From assembly GCA_910583855.1 (NCBI GenBank), contig CAJTYL010000006.1, forward strand, positions 55,612 through 119,611: a stretch of 64,000 nucleotides of DNA, given 5' to 3'. The DNA comes from an uncultured Christensenella sp. GTDB taxonomy: Bacteria > Bacillota > Clostridia > Christensenellales > Borkfalkiaceae. Shown here one piece after another: positions 40,735-48,911 of this stretch (positions within the stretch are counted from its first letter, which is position 1; the number at the start of each line of letters is the position of its first letter). Under the pieces are notes generated by a model. That model did no database searches. It was not told where the DNA came from and was given only the letters and a program-made list of their open reading frames with translations. The translations under genes and the position numbers were made by a program.

Positions 40735-41751
40735 TTAAAGTACCATTTTCAGTATCGTCATTTTGCTCTTTTTTACGGTTGCAACGCTCCTTTCGGCAAG
40801 AAGCGCGGCGGGATTATAGTCCGTTAAAATATCCTTTGCAAAGTGGTCGACGTCCACTGCGTTGTGAACGAGCATATTAATAACCGTATCGGTGTAATCG
40901 TACGCCTGCGAAACGCCTAAAACCTGCAAATTTTTATTCAGCACGTCGCGTGCGGAAAGGCTAGCGTTAATTTCCGACTGACAGCTTATAACCACGGTTT
41001 TGCCGTTGGCAACGAGCCGCGTTGCAAGGGAGAGGGGAAGGCGCGAGGTCGCGCAGTACACCGCGGCGTCGCAAAGATTGCCGCTCGTAGCGCTGTTCAT
41101 ATTGCCTTCCAAATCGTCGTCGCCCGCAAACGCATAGTAAATTCCGCACCTTTTCGCGTTTTCAAGGTTATAAGCGTTGTTGTCGATGATAATGGGTATA
41201 ACTTTATGGTATTGCAATACCTGCGCGATAATATTTCCCGAAAAGTCGGCGCCAATTATCGCAACTCTCTGTCCCGCAGAAAGATTTAATTTATCGTAAA
41301 TATTTTCCGCAATACCGATGGTTTCTATGCAAAGCGCCTGAAAATCGCTTACCGAATCGGGCAGGGGAGCAACCTCGTTGTATTCACACACCACGAAATC
41401 GCGCATAAACCCGTCGAATTCTCTGCCGGCGCTTAAAACTGCGGTACATTCCTTAGGTTTGCCGCTCTTGCACGCAAGGCATTCCCCGCAGGCGCGCGTA
41501 GGCTCGAAGTAAACGCGCGTGCCCTTTTCCAAGCCGTAGCAGTTCTCGCCCGTTTCCATAACTATGCCCACGGCGGCGCGCCCCGGAATTTTGGGGTAAA
41601 CCATATCGAATCCGCCGTTGTAAACCACTTCGTCGAAGTCGGTCAGCATAAGATGCGTAACTTTGATTTTAACTTGTGTGGGGGATGTAATGTTCACCGT
41701 CGTGGGTTCGTTCACGAGGTGTTTCACGCCTTTTAAAATCCAACTATCCAT
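40735..41751 (-). CDS. Zinc-type alcohol dehydrogenase-like protein lacking catalytic zinc ligands
   Basis: 338 residues from ATG 41751. MDR layout: GroES-like domain, structural zinc loop CGECLACKSGKPKEC (about 88-102, four Cys), and a Rossmann domain (VAIIGADFSGNIIAQVL). The catalytic zinc Cys (usually GxCGSD) is replaced by LMLTDFD and the usual GHE is GRA, so normal Zn-dependent dehydrogenase activity is doubtful. A TATAAT ends about 10 nt before this ATG and longer starts fall in the promoter, so the mRNA is nearly leaderless. First gene of a probable operon with cls. Confidence 0.82.
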   Translation of the reverse strand: MDSWILKGVKHLVNEPTTVNITSPTQVKIKVTHLMLTDFDEVVYNGGFDMVYPKIPGRAAVGIVMETGENCYGLEKGTRVYFEPTRACGECLACKSGKPKECTAVLSAGREFDGFMRDFVVCEYNEVAPLPDSVSDFQALCIETIGIAENIYDKLNLSAGQRVAIIGADFSGNIIAQVLQYHKVIPIIIDNNAYNLENAKRCGIYYAFAGDDDLEGNMNSATSGNLCDAAVYCATSRLPLSLATRLVANGKTVVISCQSEINASLSARDVLNKNLQVLGVSQAYDYTDTVINMLVHNAVDVDHFAKDILTDYNPAALLAERSVATVKKSKMTILKMVL

Positions 41752-41761
41752 AATTAATTGC

Positions 41762-41790
41762 ATTATATACCAAATCTGAAAAATTTGCAA
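41762..41790 (-). promoter_or_regulatory. Promoter of dehydrogenase-cls operon
   Basis: Minus strand TTGCAA (41785-41790), 17 bp, TATAAT (41762-41767). Confidence 0.65.
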
Positions 41791-41848
41791 CAGTTTTTTA
41801 ATTTGCGCAGAATAACAAAGAAAATTTGCGAGTGTGCTTATTTTTAAT

Positions 41849-41877
41849 TGACTAAGGTATTATATTGTTATATAATA
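41849..41877 (+). promoter_or_regulatory. rpmE promoter
   Basis: TTGACT (41849-41854), 17 bp, TATAAT (41872-41877). Confidence 0.8.
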
Positions 41878-41913
41878 GTTTAGCATCAGAAGAAATTTAG
41901 CGAGGTGAAAGAT

Positions 41914-42117
41914 ATGAAGCCCGATATACATCCTAACTATCACGAAGTAACGGTTGTATGCGCTTGCGGAGCTACGTTCAAAACCGGTACTACTAAAAAC
42001 GTTGAAACGATGAAGGTCGATATTTGCAATAAATGCCACCCCTTCTTCACGGGTAAACAGAAGCTGGTAGATACAGGCGGTCGTGTAGAAAAGTTCAACA
42101 AGAAGTATAAACTTTAA
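41914..42117 (+). CDS. rpmE: 50S ribosomal protein L31, zinc type
   Basis: 67 residues; MKPDIHPNYHEVTVVCACGA and CNKCHPFFTGKQK. Four-cysteine form. ATG 41914 is 6 nt after GAGGTG; the in-frame GTG inside that site is rejected. Own promoter and terminator. Confidence 0.96.
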   Translation: MKPDIHPNYHEVTVVCACGATFKTGTTKNVETMKVDICNKCHPFFTGKQKLVDTGGRVEKFNKKYKL

Positions 42118-42122
42118 TTAGG

Positions 42123-42155
42123 TAGCTCCAAAAATTTCATTTTGGAGCTATATTT
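42123..42155 (+). terminator. rpmE terminator
   Basis: TAGCTCCAAAA / TTTTGGAGCTA stem and T-rich tail. Confidence 0.8.
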
Positions 42156-42156
42156 C

Positions 42157-42298
42157 TTTTTGTTTATAAACGGCGCAATACTGCGTTGTGCTCCGTGCCG
42201 CCTTGCTCATTTACGATAAGTAAGGCTTCCAGCCTTCGGTATGAAAACCCGCATCGGACGGTACTTGCACGCCTTGTCTTGCTTGTTTCTAACAAAAA
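42157..42298 (+). repeat. Foldback repeat family 2, copy h
   Basis: TTTTTGTT (42157-42164) pairs with AACAAAAA (42291-42298). CGGCGCAATACTGCGTTGTG, centre CATTTACGATAAGTAAGG, CCGCATCGGACGGTAC, then CACGCCTTGTCTTGCTTG. Shares its 5' half with copy i. Confidence 0.75.
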
Positions 42299-42362
42299 AT
42301 AACGGGGCGGAGCTTCAACTCTGCGTTTTATACCCCTAACCATAACAAGCGGTTATTAAAAA

Positions 42363-44192
42363 ATGTCCGAAAAGAAAGAAAAAAAGCAAAAAACTAAAAA
42401 GTGCGCAACCTACGTCGGCGGTCAAGCGGTGCTTGAAGGCGTTATGATGATGGGTAAAACCTGTATGGCAACCGCTGTCCGCGACCCGAACGGCGAAGTA
42501 CAGGTGGAAGCCAAACGCTTACGCCGTAAGGAAAGCACGAGAAAGGCGGGCAAAATCCCCTTCGTGCGCGGCATCGTCAATTTAGTGCTGTCGTTGATAA
42601 GCGGCACTAAGACGCTTATGCGCTCCGCGGCGGTCTACGGCGAGGACGACGAAGAAGGCGGTAAAATTCAAAAATGGCTTGCCGAAAAATTCAAACTCAA
42701 CGCTATGGACGTCGTTTCCGCGGTATCCGTAGTTCTGGGCGTTATTCTTGCGTTGGGTATCTTTATCTTTTTACCGCGCTTTTTGGTGTCTTTAATACCT
42801 TCGATTCAAAGCACGGTGTGGGAATACGTTCTTTTAGGCGTGTTTAAGCTTGCGATTTTCCTTGCCTATCTCGGGCTTATACTTCTCCTCAAAGATATAC
42901 GCCGCCTATATATGTATCACGGCGCGGAGCACAAGACCATAAACGCCTATGAGCACGGCGTGGAACTTACCCCCGAAAACGTTATGAACAGCTCCCGTCT
43001 GCACGACAGGTGCGGCACTTCGTTTTTATTCATAGTTTTAATAATCAATATAGTCATAATTTCGCTCGTTGGCTGGGGTTTCTATTCTTTAGTTCCGACC
43101 ATAGAGAGCGGCGTTGCTAAATTTTTCATAAATTTGGCGATAGAGATAGTTCTTCTTCCCATAATCGCAGGAGTTTCTTACGAGGTTTTGAAGTTCCTTG
43201 CAAAGTTCGACAACAAGTTCGTAGCCGTCTTAAAGGCGCCCGGGCTTTTGTTGCAGAAGGGTCTGACCACGCGTGAACCCACGGAAGATATGGTTGAAGT
43301 GGCGATAGCCGCTTTTAAAAAGGTATTGGAGATGGACGCAGACGAAACCGTACCCGAAACCGTATTTGTTACGGGCGGAATTCTTTCTAAAATGCTGGAA
43401 GAAACCAAAAAGAAGTTTCAGGAAGAGGGCATTGACGAAAGCGACGCGGAATGGATATTCTCAATCGTTCTTGATATTCCCCGAAGCGAACTGAAATACG
43501 AGCGTACCGTTAAACCCTCTGAAAGCAAAGAGATTGCGGAAATTATAGAAAAGCGCTTGACCGGCAGGCCGCTTTGGTACGTCATAGGCGATACCGATTT
43601 CTACGGTTGCCGCATAAAGGTTGACGAGCGCGCGCTTATCCCCCGTCCCGAAACCGAACTTTTAGCCGATTGCGTAGTAAAGAGCGCGGAAGAGAACGAC
43701 AGAATTTTGGATATGTGCACGGGTTCAGGCTGTGTAGCTGTATCCGTAGCTAAGGCGCTTAAAGGTAAAAACGTAATTGTCAGCGCGGCGGACGTGTCGG
43801 ACGCGGCGGTTATGTTGGCAAAAGAAAACGCGCAGCTTAACGACGTAACCGTTCACTTCACCGTAAGCGATTTATTCAAGAACGTTCGCGGCAGGTTCAA
43901 CATTATAGTCTGCAACCCGCCCTATATAAAGAGCAGTGAAATCCCTACCCTTCAAAAGGAAGTGCGGGAGTACGAACCTAAGGTTGCGCTTGACGGCGGC
44001 GACGACGGGCTTGAATTTTACCGCCGTTTAGCTGCCGACGTAAGGCAGTACCTCGTAAAGGGCGGTATGCTTATTATGGAGTGCGGCGAAGGACAGACGA
44101 ACGATATTCTGCAAATTTTCCACAGGCGCGACTATGCAATCGTGCTTAAAGATTTGAGCGGGGTAGAGCGTTTCGTAAAAATAGTATTTTAG
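42363..44192 (+). CDS. prmC: Fusion of DUF1385 membrane protein and release-factor glutamine methyltransferase PrmC
   Basis: 609 residues. Residues about 15-325 are DUF1385: VGGQAVLEGVMMMGKTCMAT, YMYHGAEHKTINAYEHG, SRLHDRCGTSFLF and four membrane segments. From about 330 to the end is PrmC/HemK: helical N-terminal domain, ERALIPRPETELLADCVV, SAM site LDMCTGSGCVAVSVAKAL, and catalytic NPPY (IVCNPPYIKSSE). PrmC methylates the GGQ glutamine of RF1/RF2. In many Clostridia the two are separate neighbours in rpmE-DUF1385-prmC-prfA. The frame is continuous with no internal ribosome site seen. Weak site before the ATG. Confidence 0.92.
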   Translation: MSEKKEKKQKTKKCATYVGGQAVLEGVMMMGKTCMATAVRDPNGEVQVEAKRLRRKESTRKAGKIPFVRGIVNLVLSLISGTKTLMRSAAVYGEDDEEGGKIQKWLAEKFKLNAMDVVSAVSVVLGVILALGIFIFLPRFLVSLIPSIQSTVWEYVLLGVFKLAIFLAYLGLILLLKDIRRLYMYHGAEHKTINAYEHGVELTPENVMNSSRLHDRCGTSFLFIVLIINIVIISLVGWGFYSLVPTIESGVAKFFINLAIEIVLLPIIAGVSYEVLKFLAKFDNKFVAVLKAPGLLLQKGLTTREPTEDMVEVAIAAFKKVLEMDADETVPETVFVTGGILSKMLEETKKKFQEEGIDESDAEWIFSIVLDIPRSELKYERTVKPSESKEIAEIIEKRLTGRPLWYVIGDTDFYGCRIKVDERALIPRPETELLADCVVKSAEENDRILDMCTGSGCVAVSVAKALKGKNVIVSAADVSDAAVMLAKENAQLNDVTVHFTVSDLFKNVRGRFNIIVCNPPYIKSSEIPTLQKEVREYEPKVALDGGDDGLEFYRRLAADVRQYLVKGGMLIMECGEGQTNDILQIFHRRDYAIVLKDLSGVERFVKIVF

Positions 44193-44194
44193 TC

Positions 44195-44316
44195 AAAACG
44201 ACGGATATGCGGCGCAATACTGCGTTGTGCTCCGTACCGCCTTGCTCATTTACGGTAAGTAAAGTCGCGGCGGTCGGTACTCACACGCCTTGTCTTGCTT
44301 GCATCTTCGCCGTTTT
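44195..44316 (+). repeat. Foldback repeat family 2, copy i
   Basis: AAAACG (44195) pairs with CGTTTT (44316), plus inner CG/CG. GGCGCAATACTGCGTTGTGC, centre CATTTACGGTAAGTAAAG, ACGCCTTGTCTTGCTTGC. Between prmC and prfA. Confidence 0.8.
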
Positions 44317-44351
44317 CTAATGCTTTCAGCCGCATTAATTCAAAATAAATT

Positions 44352-44395
44352 ACGGCGCAACTCCAAATCACACTTTTTACCGCCGCCTTAAATTA
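44352..44395 (+). repeat. Fragment of repeat family 1
   Basis: TTACGGCGCAACTCCAAATC resembles the 5' block of copies F and G; the rest is lost. Confidence 0.4.
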
Positions 44396-44426
44396 TTTTA
44401 ATAAAATTATATATTACAGGTTTTTT

Positions 44427-45503
44427 ATGTCTAAAATGATTGAAAAGTTAAAAGATATATACGCGCGGTACGAGGAACTTTCCGAGAAGATGAGCGACCC
44501 CGCGGTAATTTCCGATACGGCGGAGTGGACGAAGATTGCCAAAGCCCAGTCCGAGCTTGCGGAAACTGCGCAAAAGTACGCCGAGTATGCCGAGGTCGAA
44601 AGGCGGAAGGCGCAAGCGGAGGACGCAATTAAGACCGAGCCCGACCTTGAAATGCGCGAACTTTTCTATACGGAAATCGAGGACTGTAAGCAAAAACTTT
44701 CCGCCCTCACCGAAGAGCTGAAAGTTCTGCTTCTTCCCAAGGACAAAAACGACGACAGAAACTGTATTATCGAAATCCGCGGCGGCGCGGGCGGCGAGGA
44801 AGCCGCGCTTTTTGCATACGAGCTGTACAGAATGTATTTAAACTACTGTGAGCGCCACCGTCTTAAAGTTGAGCTCGTGGACATAAACGAAACAGAGCTT
44901 GGCGGCATAAAGGAAGTCGTTTTCAACGTTGCGGGTAAGGACGCTTATAAGCAGTTGAAGTTTGAAAGCGGCGTTCACCGCGTCCAGCGCGTTCCCGAAA
45001 CCGAATCGCAGGGGCGCGTACACACCTCAACCGTAACGGTTGCCGTTCTCCCCGAAGCCGAGGACGTGGAAGTTGAAATCCGCGACGAGGATATCCGCGT
45101 GGACGTTTACCGTTCTTCGGGCGCGGGAGGGCAAAAGGTAAACAAGACCGAAACCGCCATAAGGATTACACATTTCCCTACGGGATTGGTCGTCACCTGT
45201 CAGGACGAGAGAAGTCAGCTCAAAAACAAGGACAAAGCGTTCAAGGTTTTAAGGTCACGGTTGTACGATTATTACAATTCGCAAAACCAATCCGCCTACG
45301 ACGAACATAGAAAATCCCTCGTCGGACGCGGCGACAGAAGCGAACGCATACGCACTTATAATTTTCCGCAGGGCAGGGTCACCGACCACAGAATTGGTTT
45401 ATCACTCTACAACTTGACGGAGTTCGTTATGGGCGATATAGGGGAGATGATTGAGGCGTTGACGATTGCCGACCGTGAAGCCCGCTTGTCAGGTGAAGAG
45501 TAA
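44427..45503 (+). CDS. prfA: Peptide chain release factor 1
   Basis: 358 residues. Codon-recognition region HRVQRVPETESQGRVHTST (PxT motif) and the catalytic SSGAGGQKVNKTETAIRITH with GGQ, the glutamine methylated by the PrmC domain encoded just upstream. Recognises UAA and UAG. Weak ribosome site. Confidence 0.97.
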   Translation: MSKMIEKLKDIYARYEELSEKMSDPAVISDTAEWTKIAKAQSELAETAQKYAEYAEVERRKAQAEDAIKTEPDLEMRELFYTEIEDCKQKLSALTEELKVLLLPKDKNDDRNCIIEIRGGAGGEEAALFAYELYRMYLNYCERHRLKVELVDINETELGGIKEVVFNVAGKDAYKQLKFESGVHRVQRVPETESQGRVHTSTVTVAVLPEAEDVEVEIRDEDIRVDVYRSSGAGGQKVNKTETAIRITHFPTGLVVTCQDERSQLKNKDKAFKVLRSRLYDYYNSQNQSAYDEHRKSLVGRGDRSERIRTYNFPQGRVTDHRIGLSLYNLTEFVMGDIGEMIEALTIADREARLSGEE

Positions 45504-45510
45504 GCGCGTA

Positions 45511-45539
45511 TTGACAATTTTTATATTTTATAATATAAT
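45511..45539 (+). promoter_or_regulatory. Promoter of DtxR-type gene (leaderless)
   Basis: TTGACA (45511-45516), 17 bp, TATAAT (45534-45539), then 6 nt, then ATG at 45546. Confidence 0.8.
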
Positions 45540-45545
45540 AACCTT

Positions 45546-45920
45546 ATGAAACACAATCAGTCGACTGAAGATTATCTGGAATGTATCCTGATATTATCGC
45601 ACGAAACGGAGTTCGTTCACCGCGTGGACGTTGCGCGCAAAATCGGCGTGTCGCAGCCCGCGGTCCAAAAAGCAATAAAAATACTTGAAGCGGGCGGCTA
45701 CGTAGAGTTTGACGGTATGCACATTTACCTTACCGCAAAGGGAGAGGAATATGCGCAAAAGGTTTACGAAATGCACTGCACAATTAGAGAATTTCTTCTT
45801 TTGCACGGCGTTAACGAAGAGGACGCTGCCGACGACGCTTGCGAAATAGAGCACGTCATTTCGGGCGCGACGTTTGAAATGATGAAGTCTTTCGTTGCGG
45901 AACGTAAGAATAACCGATAA
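45546..45920 (+). CDS. DtxR/MntR-family metal-dependent repressor
   Basis: 124 residues: winged HTH (STEDYLECILILSHE, DVARKIGVSQPAVQKAIKIL, then wing FDGMHIYLTAKGEEYA) and a dimerisation/metal segment with HCTIREFLLLHGVNEEDAA and DACEIEHVIS (Cys, Glu, His ligands). It lacks the SH3-like third domain, as in MntR. Senses Fe or Mn. No ribosome site; the expected transcription start coincides with the ATG. The palindrome at 6853-6871 is a candidate target. Confidence 0.88.
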   Translation: MKHNQSTEDYLECILILSHETEFVHRVDVARKIGVSQPAVQKAIKILEAGGYVEFDGMHIYLTAKGEEYAQKVYEMHCTIREFLLLHGVNEEDAADDACEIEHVISGATFEMMKSFVAERKNNR

Positions 45921-45924
45921 TTAA

Positions 45925-45950
45925 AAAAGGCGCAATACGCGCCTTTTAAA
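45925..45950 (+). terminator. Terminator
   Basis: AAAAGGCGC / GCGCCTTTT hairpin. Confidence 0.75.
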
Positions 45951-45962
45951 ATTTAAAAAGAA

Positions 45963-47924
45963 ATGAAAAAAACTTATAAATCAAAATCGTTAATAGTTTT
46001 ATTTCTGATTGCCGCGGTTATCGCCGTTGCGGTAATTTGCGGCTCGTTTACCTATAAAAGCGCGTCCGCCGCTACGGTTGACGACAATTACCGCTTCGAT
46101 AAAATAGGCGTAGATATCGTAGTAAATAAGGATAAAACCTTTGCCGTTACCGAGACCTTTGAGGTCTACTTTTCGGAAAGCGGCGTAAACACGGGCATAA
46201 TCCGCGATATCCAGCGGGTTAGCAAAACCGCGAGGATAATAGACGGTAAAGAAAGAAACGGAGGTTCTTATATAGCGGGGCTTTCGGACGTCGCCGCAAC
46301 CTTCGACGGCGGACACTGCAAGGTAACGCAAAGCTTTTATAACGGCGGGGAATTTTATTCCGTAAAGATGCAACAGCCGTCGGGATATATCGATGCGGGC
46401 GTGCATACCTTCGTTTTAAGCTACGTTTACGATATGCACGACGACAAAATAAAAGGGTGCGACGATTTCACCTTCGACGTTTTAGGCTACGCAATGGCTT
46501 TCACGAGCGAGTTCAACGCGAAAATATCCTTTCCCGAGGGAACGGACCTTTCCAACGTAACCTTCCGCACAAATAAAAAACAGGCGTGGACGCCCGAAGC
46601 GGACGAATACGCAAGGGTGGAAGGCAATACCGTCGAAATACACGCCAACCCGCAGTCCGCAAACGTAGGCTACACCGTGCAGGTGATTCTGCCCGACGGT
46701 TACTTTACTACCTCAAAAACCTTTTATTGGTATTACGCGGTATTTGCGGCGCTGTCGTTTGCGGCGATTGCCGCCGTACTCGTATTATTGGCGTTGGGTA
46801 TCCCTAAAAAACCCGTTGAAACGGTGGAGTTCTATCCGCCCGAGGGTATGCCCGTTATGCGGTTCGCCTCGATATGGCGCAGGGGAGCAAAGAGCAAGCA
46901 CACTGCCGCGCTTATACTGAAATGGGCGGGCGCGAGAGCGATAACGGTTGCGACCGACGGAAGCCGCGACTGCATTTTAAAGGCAAACCTTGACCCCGAC
47001 GTATCCTATACCGACGGAATGAAGCTTTCGGAAAGGATTGTAAAATCTTCTAAAATATTCGATACCGAAGCGGAAGAGGAGTACTTTAATATTCTGTTTT
47101 CGGGAATGGGCGGGGAAGGTTTCACCTTTTCCACCTCGTATTTCAGACTCTACGCGACCTACGAACAGAAGAAATCGCTTTACGAAGCTACGGAACGGCT
47201 CATCAGCGAGGGCGATACAAGACCTGCCGAATCGGTGAAGGACCGCGATAAGCAAAGGACGGCGGTACTCTTTATATGTCTCGTGCCTACGGTTTGCGCA
47301 GTAATATATTACTCCATACTTAACGCCACCTTCATACCCCTGTTTTTACTCATATTTATGATTGTCGGCAATCTGCCGATCGTTAATTTAAACCATTTCA
47401 AAATAGTAATACCGCTTATTTTCCCCGTCGCGTTTTACGGCTTAACGTTCGGCTCGTTCTACGCTATGTTCGCTTTGACCGCATACGACTATTGCGGGCT
47501 CTTGTATATCGCGCCCGTAATGTGGGCGTTGGGCGCGTTCGTGCTTCGGTTTTTAATGCCCGATACGAGGACGCCTCAGGTTATGTCCGATTACGGCAAA
47601 ATGCGCGGATTCAAGAATTTTCTTCTCAAGGCCGAGCTACCGAGGGTTCAGGCTTTGTTCGACGAAAACCCTTTCTACTTTGCGGATATTTTGCCCTACT
47701 GCCTGATAATGGGTATAAGCGACAAGGTGAAAAACCGTTTTGCCGCTCTTGAAGTGCCCGTGCCCGATTATATCGAACACGGCGTGAACCTGTACCTGCT
47801 TAGCGCAAGCATAGCCCATAGCTGTAGCGCGGGCGCGCCCCGCTCCTCGGTCGGATTCGGCGGTGGCGGACACGGCGGCTCTTCCGGCGGCGGAGGCGGA
47901 GGCGGCGGCTCCCGCGGCTGCTGA
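45963..47924 (+). CDS. DUF2207 membrane protein with glycine-rich tail
   Basis: 653 residues. Signal peptide or TM (about 8-30), extracytoplasmic DUF2207 domain (RFDKIGVDIVVNKDKTFAVT, NTGIIRDIQRV; residues 40-255), TM about 260-280, cytoplasmic domain, two to four TM segments at about 430-530, then soluble C-terminal part ending GGGGHGGSSGGGGGGGGSRG. The Gly/Ser tail is typical of the family. Function unknown. No clear ribosome site; a terminator lies just upstream, so it may start its own transcript. Confidence 0.85.
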   Translation: MKKTYKSKSLIVLFLIAAVIAVAVICGSFTYKSASAATVDDNYRFDKIGVDIVVNKDKTFAVTETFEVYFSESGVNTGIIRDIQRVSKTARIIDGKERNGGSYIAGLSDVAATFDGGHCKVTQSFYNGGEFYSVKMQQPSGYIDAGVHTFVLSYVYDMHDDKIKGCDDFTFDVLGYAMAFTSEFNAKISFPEGTDLSNVTFRTNKKQAWTPEADEYARVEGNTVEIHANPQSANVGYTVQVILPDGYFTTSKTFYWYYAVFAALSFAAIAAVLVLLALGIPKKPVETVEFYPPEGMPVMRFASIWRRGAKSKHTAALILKWAGARAITVATDGSRDCILKANLDPDVSYTDGMKLSERIVKSSKIFDTEAEEEYFNILFSGMGGEGFTFSTSYFRLYATYEQKKSLYEATERLISEGDTRPAESVKDRDKQRTAVLFICLVPTVCAVIYYSILNATFIPLFLLIFMIVGNLPIVNLNHFKIVIPLIFPVAFYGLTFGSFYAMFALTAYDYCGLLYIAPVMWALGAFVLRFLMPDTRTPQVMSDYGKMRGFKNFLLKAELPRVQALFDENPFYFADILPYCLIMGISDKVKNRFAALEVPVPDYIEHGVNLYLLSASIAHSCSAGAPRSSVGFGGGGHGGSSGGGGGGGGSRGC

Positions 47925-47953
47925 ACGTTCCGTTTACCGATATAACTAAAATT

Positions 47954-47988
47954 AAATACCCCCGTGCGCTTTGCGCACGGGGGTATTT
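47954..47988. terminator. Bidirectional terminator
   Basis: AAATACCCCCGTGCGC / GCGCACGGGGGTATTT stem, between converging genes. Confidence 0.85.
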
Positions 47989-48008
47989 CTATTAAAGAAG
48001 CTCGCGGG

Positions 48009-48332
48009 TTAACCCTTGGAATAAACGTAATCTATAAAATTCAACGCTTCTTCGCGCTGTTTTTTAGACAGCTTTGAAAAAACGCTCAGCAAAAGCTTTT
48101 CGTCGTCGGTAAGCTCACGCATTACGTTCACGTTTCCTAAATCGTCCTCGCGCCCCAACAGGTAGTCCGCCGTGCACTCGAATACGTCCGCAAGCGCGCA
48201 GATAAACTTTGCGGACGGCTCTACTTTGCCCGTCTCCCAGAAATTCACCGCCTTGTTACTCGCCCCGATAAGGTTTGCCAAAGCTCGCTGGCTCAAATTT
48301 TTTTCTTCCCTCAGTTGCTTTATTCTGTACAT
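48009..48332 (-). CDS. XRE-family repressor
   Basis: 107 residues. HTH LSQRALANLIGASNKAVNFW (about 13-32), then EPSAKFICALADVFECTADYLLG typical of phage-type XRE proteins, and a helical C-terminus. AAGGA upstream. Divergent from the lipoprotein gene at 48463, with GTGTAACATATTACAC in between as the likely operator. Confidence 0.88.
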   Translation of the reverse strand: MYRIKQLREEKNLSQRALANLIGASNKAVNFWETGKVEPSAKFICALADVFECTADYLLGREDDLGNVNVMRELTDDEKLLLSVFSKLSKKQREEALNFIDYVYSKG

Positions 48333-48382
48333 ATTTTTCCTTCTTTTTCGTCTATTATAGGAAAAATATTACACAAACCTGC

Positions 48383-48439
48383 TTGACATTTACCTTTAAT
48401 ACACATATAATAATGATAGCGTGTAACATATTACACAAA
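48383..48439 (+). promoter_or_regulatory. Lipoprotein promoter with palindromic operator
   Basis: TTGACA (48383-48388), 17 bp, TATAAT (48406-48411). Palindrome GTGTAACATATTACAC (48421-48436) at the start site; a half-site TATTACACAAA recurs at 48367-48377 and 48428-48438, flanking the promoter. Confidence 0.7.
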
Positions 48440-48462
48440 TTATACAAAAAGGAGTGTAAAAA

Positions 48463-48849
48463 ATGAAAAAGGTTTTGGCAGCGGTAGTTTCGTCTTTGGC
48501 GGCGGTAATTCTTTGCGTATGCTTTGCGGCTTGCTCGACAAGCATCACGGGCACATGGAAGTTCCATAAGGCTTCGGGCGCCGTACAGGGGATGGAGGTC
48601 AACTACGAAGTAGGTAAGGAAATTAACGGAGTTAAAATCACGGAGGACTTCGTCGTTCTCACGATAAACGAGGATAACACCTTCGAGATAAAAATGGCAA
48701 TGATGGGCGACGAACCCGCAACAGGCACTTGGGAAGAGAAGGACGGTAAATACTACCTCACAGTCGAAGGTGAAAGCGTTGAAATGACATTGAACGGCGC
48801 CACCCTTTCGTTCGAGCAGGAAGGCATGAAGTTAGAGCTTAAAAAATAA
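48463..48849 (+). CDS. Small lipoprotein, lipocalin-like
   Basis: 128 residues. Signal peptide VLAAVVSSLAAVILCVCF with lipobox FAAC (Cys about 24). Mature part is beta-rich with repeated TGTWKFHKAS and TGTWEEKDGKYYLTVEG strands, like the lipocalin-like (DUF4923/5640-type) domains. AAGGAG precedes the ATG. Probably repressed by the divergent XRE protein. Confidence 0.78.
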   Translation: MKKVLAAVVSSLAAVILCVCFAACSTSITGTWKFHKASGAVQGMEVNYEVGKEINGVKITEDFVVLTINEDNTFEIKMAMMGDEPATGTWEEKDGKYYLTVEGESVEMTLNGATLSFEQEGMKLELKK

Positions 48850-48863
48850 TTTTAATACGGACG

Positions 48864-48895
48864 TAAGCCCCGCGCCTTTGCGCGGGGCTTATTCT
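48864..48895. terminator. Bidirectional terminator
   Basis: AAGCCCCGCGC / GCGCGGGGCTT stem. Confidence 0.8.
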
Positions 48896-48911
48896 ACGTA
48901 CATTTATTGCG

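Noticed and set aside
7218..44316. Family 2 copies as a CRISPR array
   Set aside because: Copies are kilobases apart, unequal in length and without regular spacers; no cas genes.
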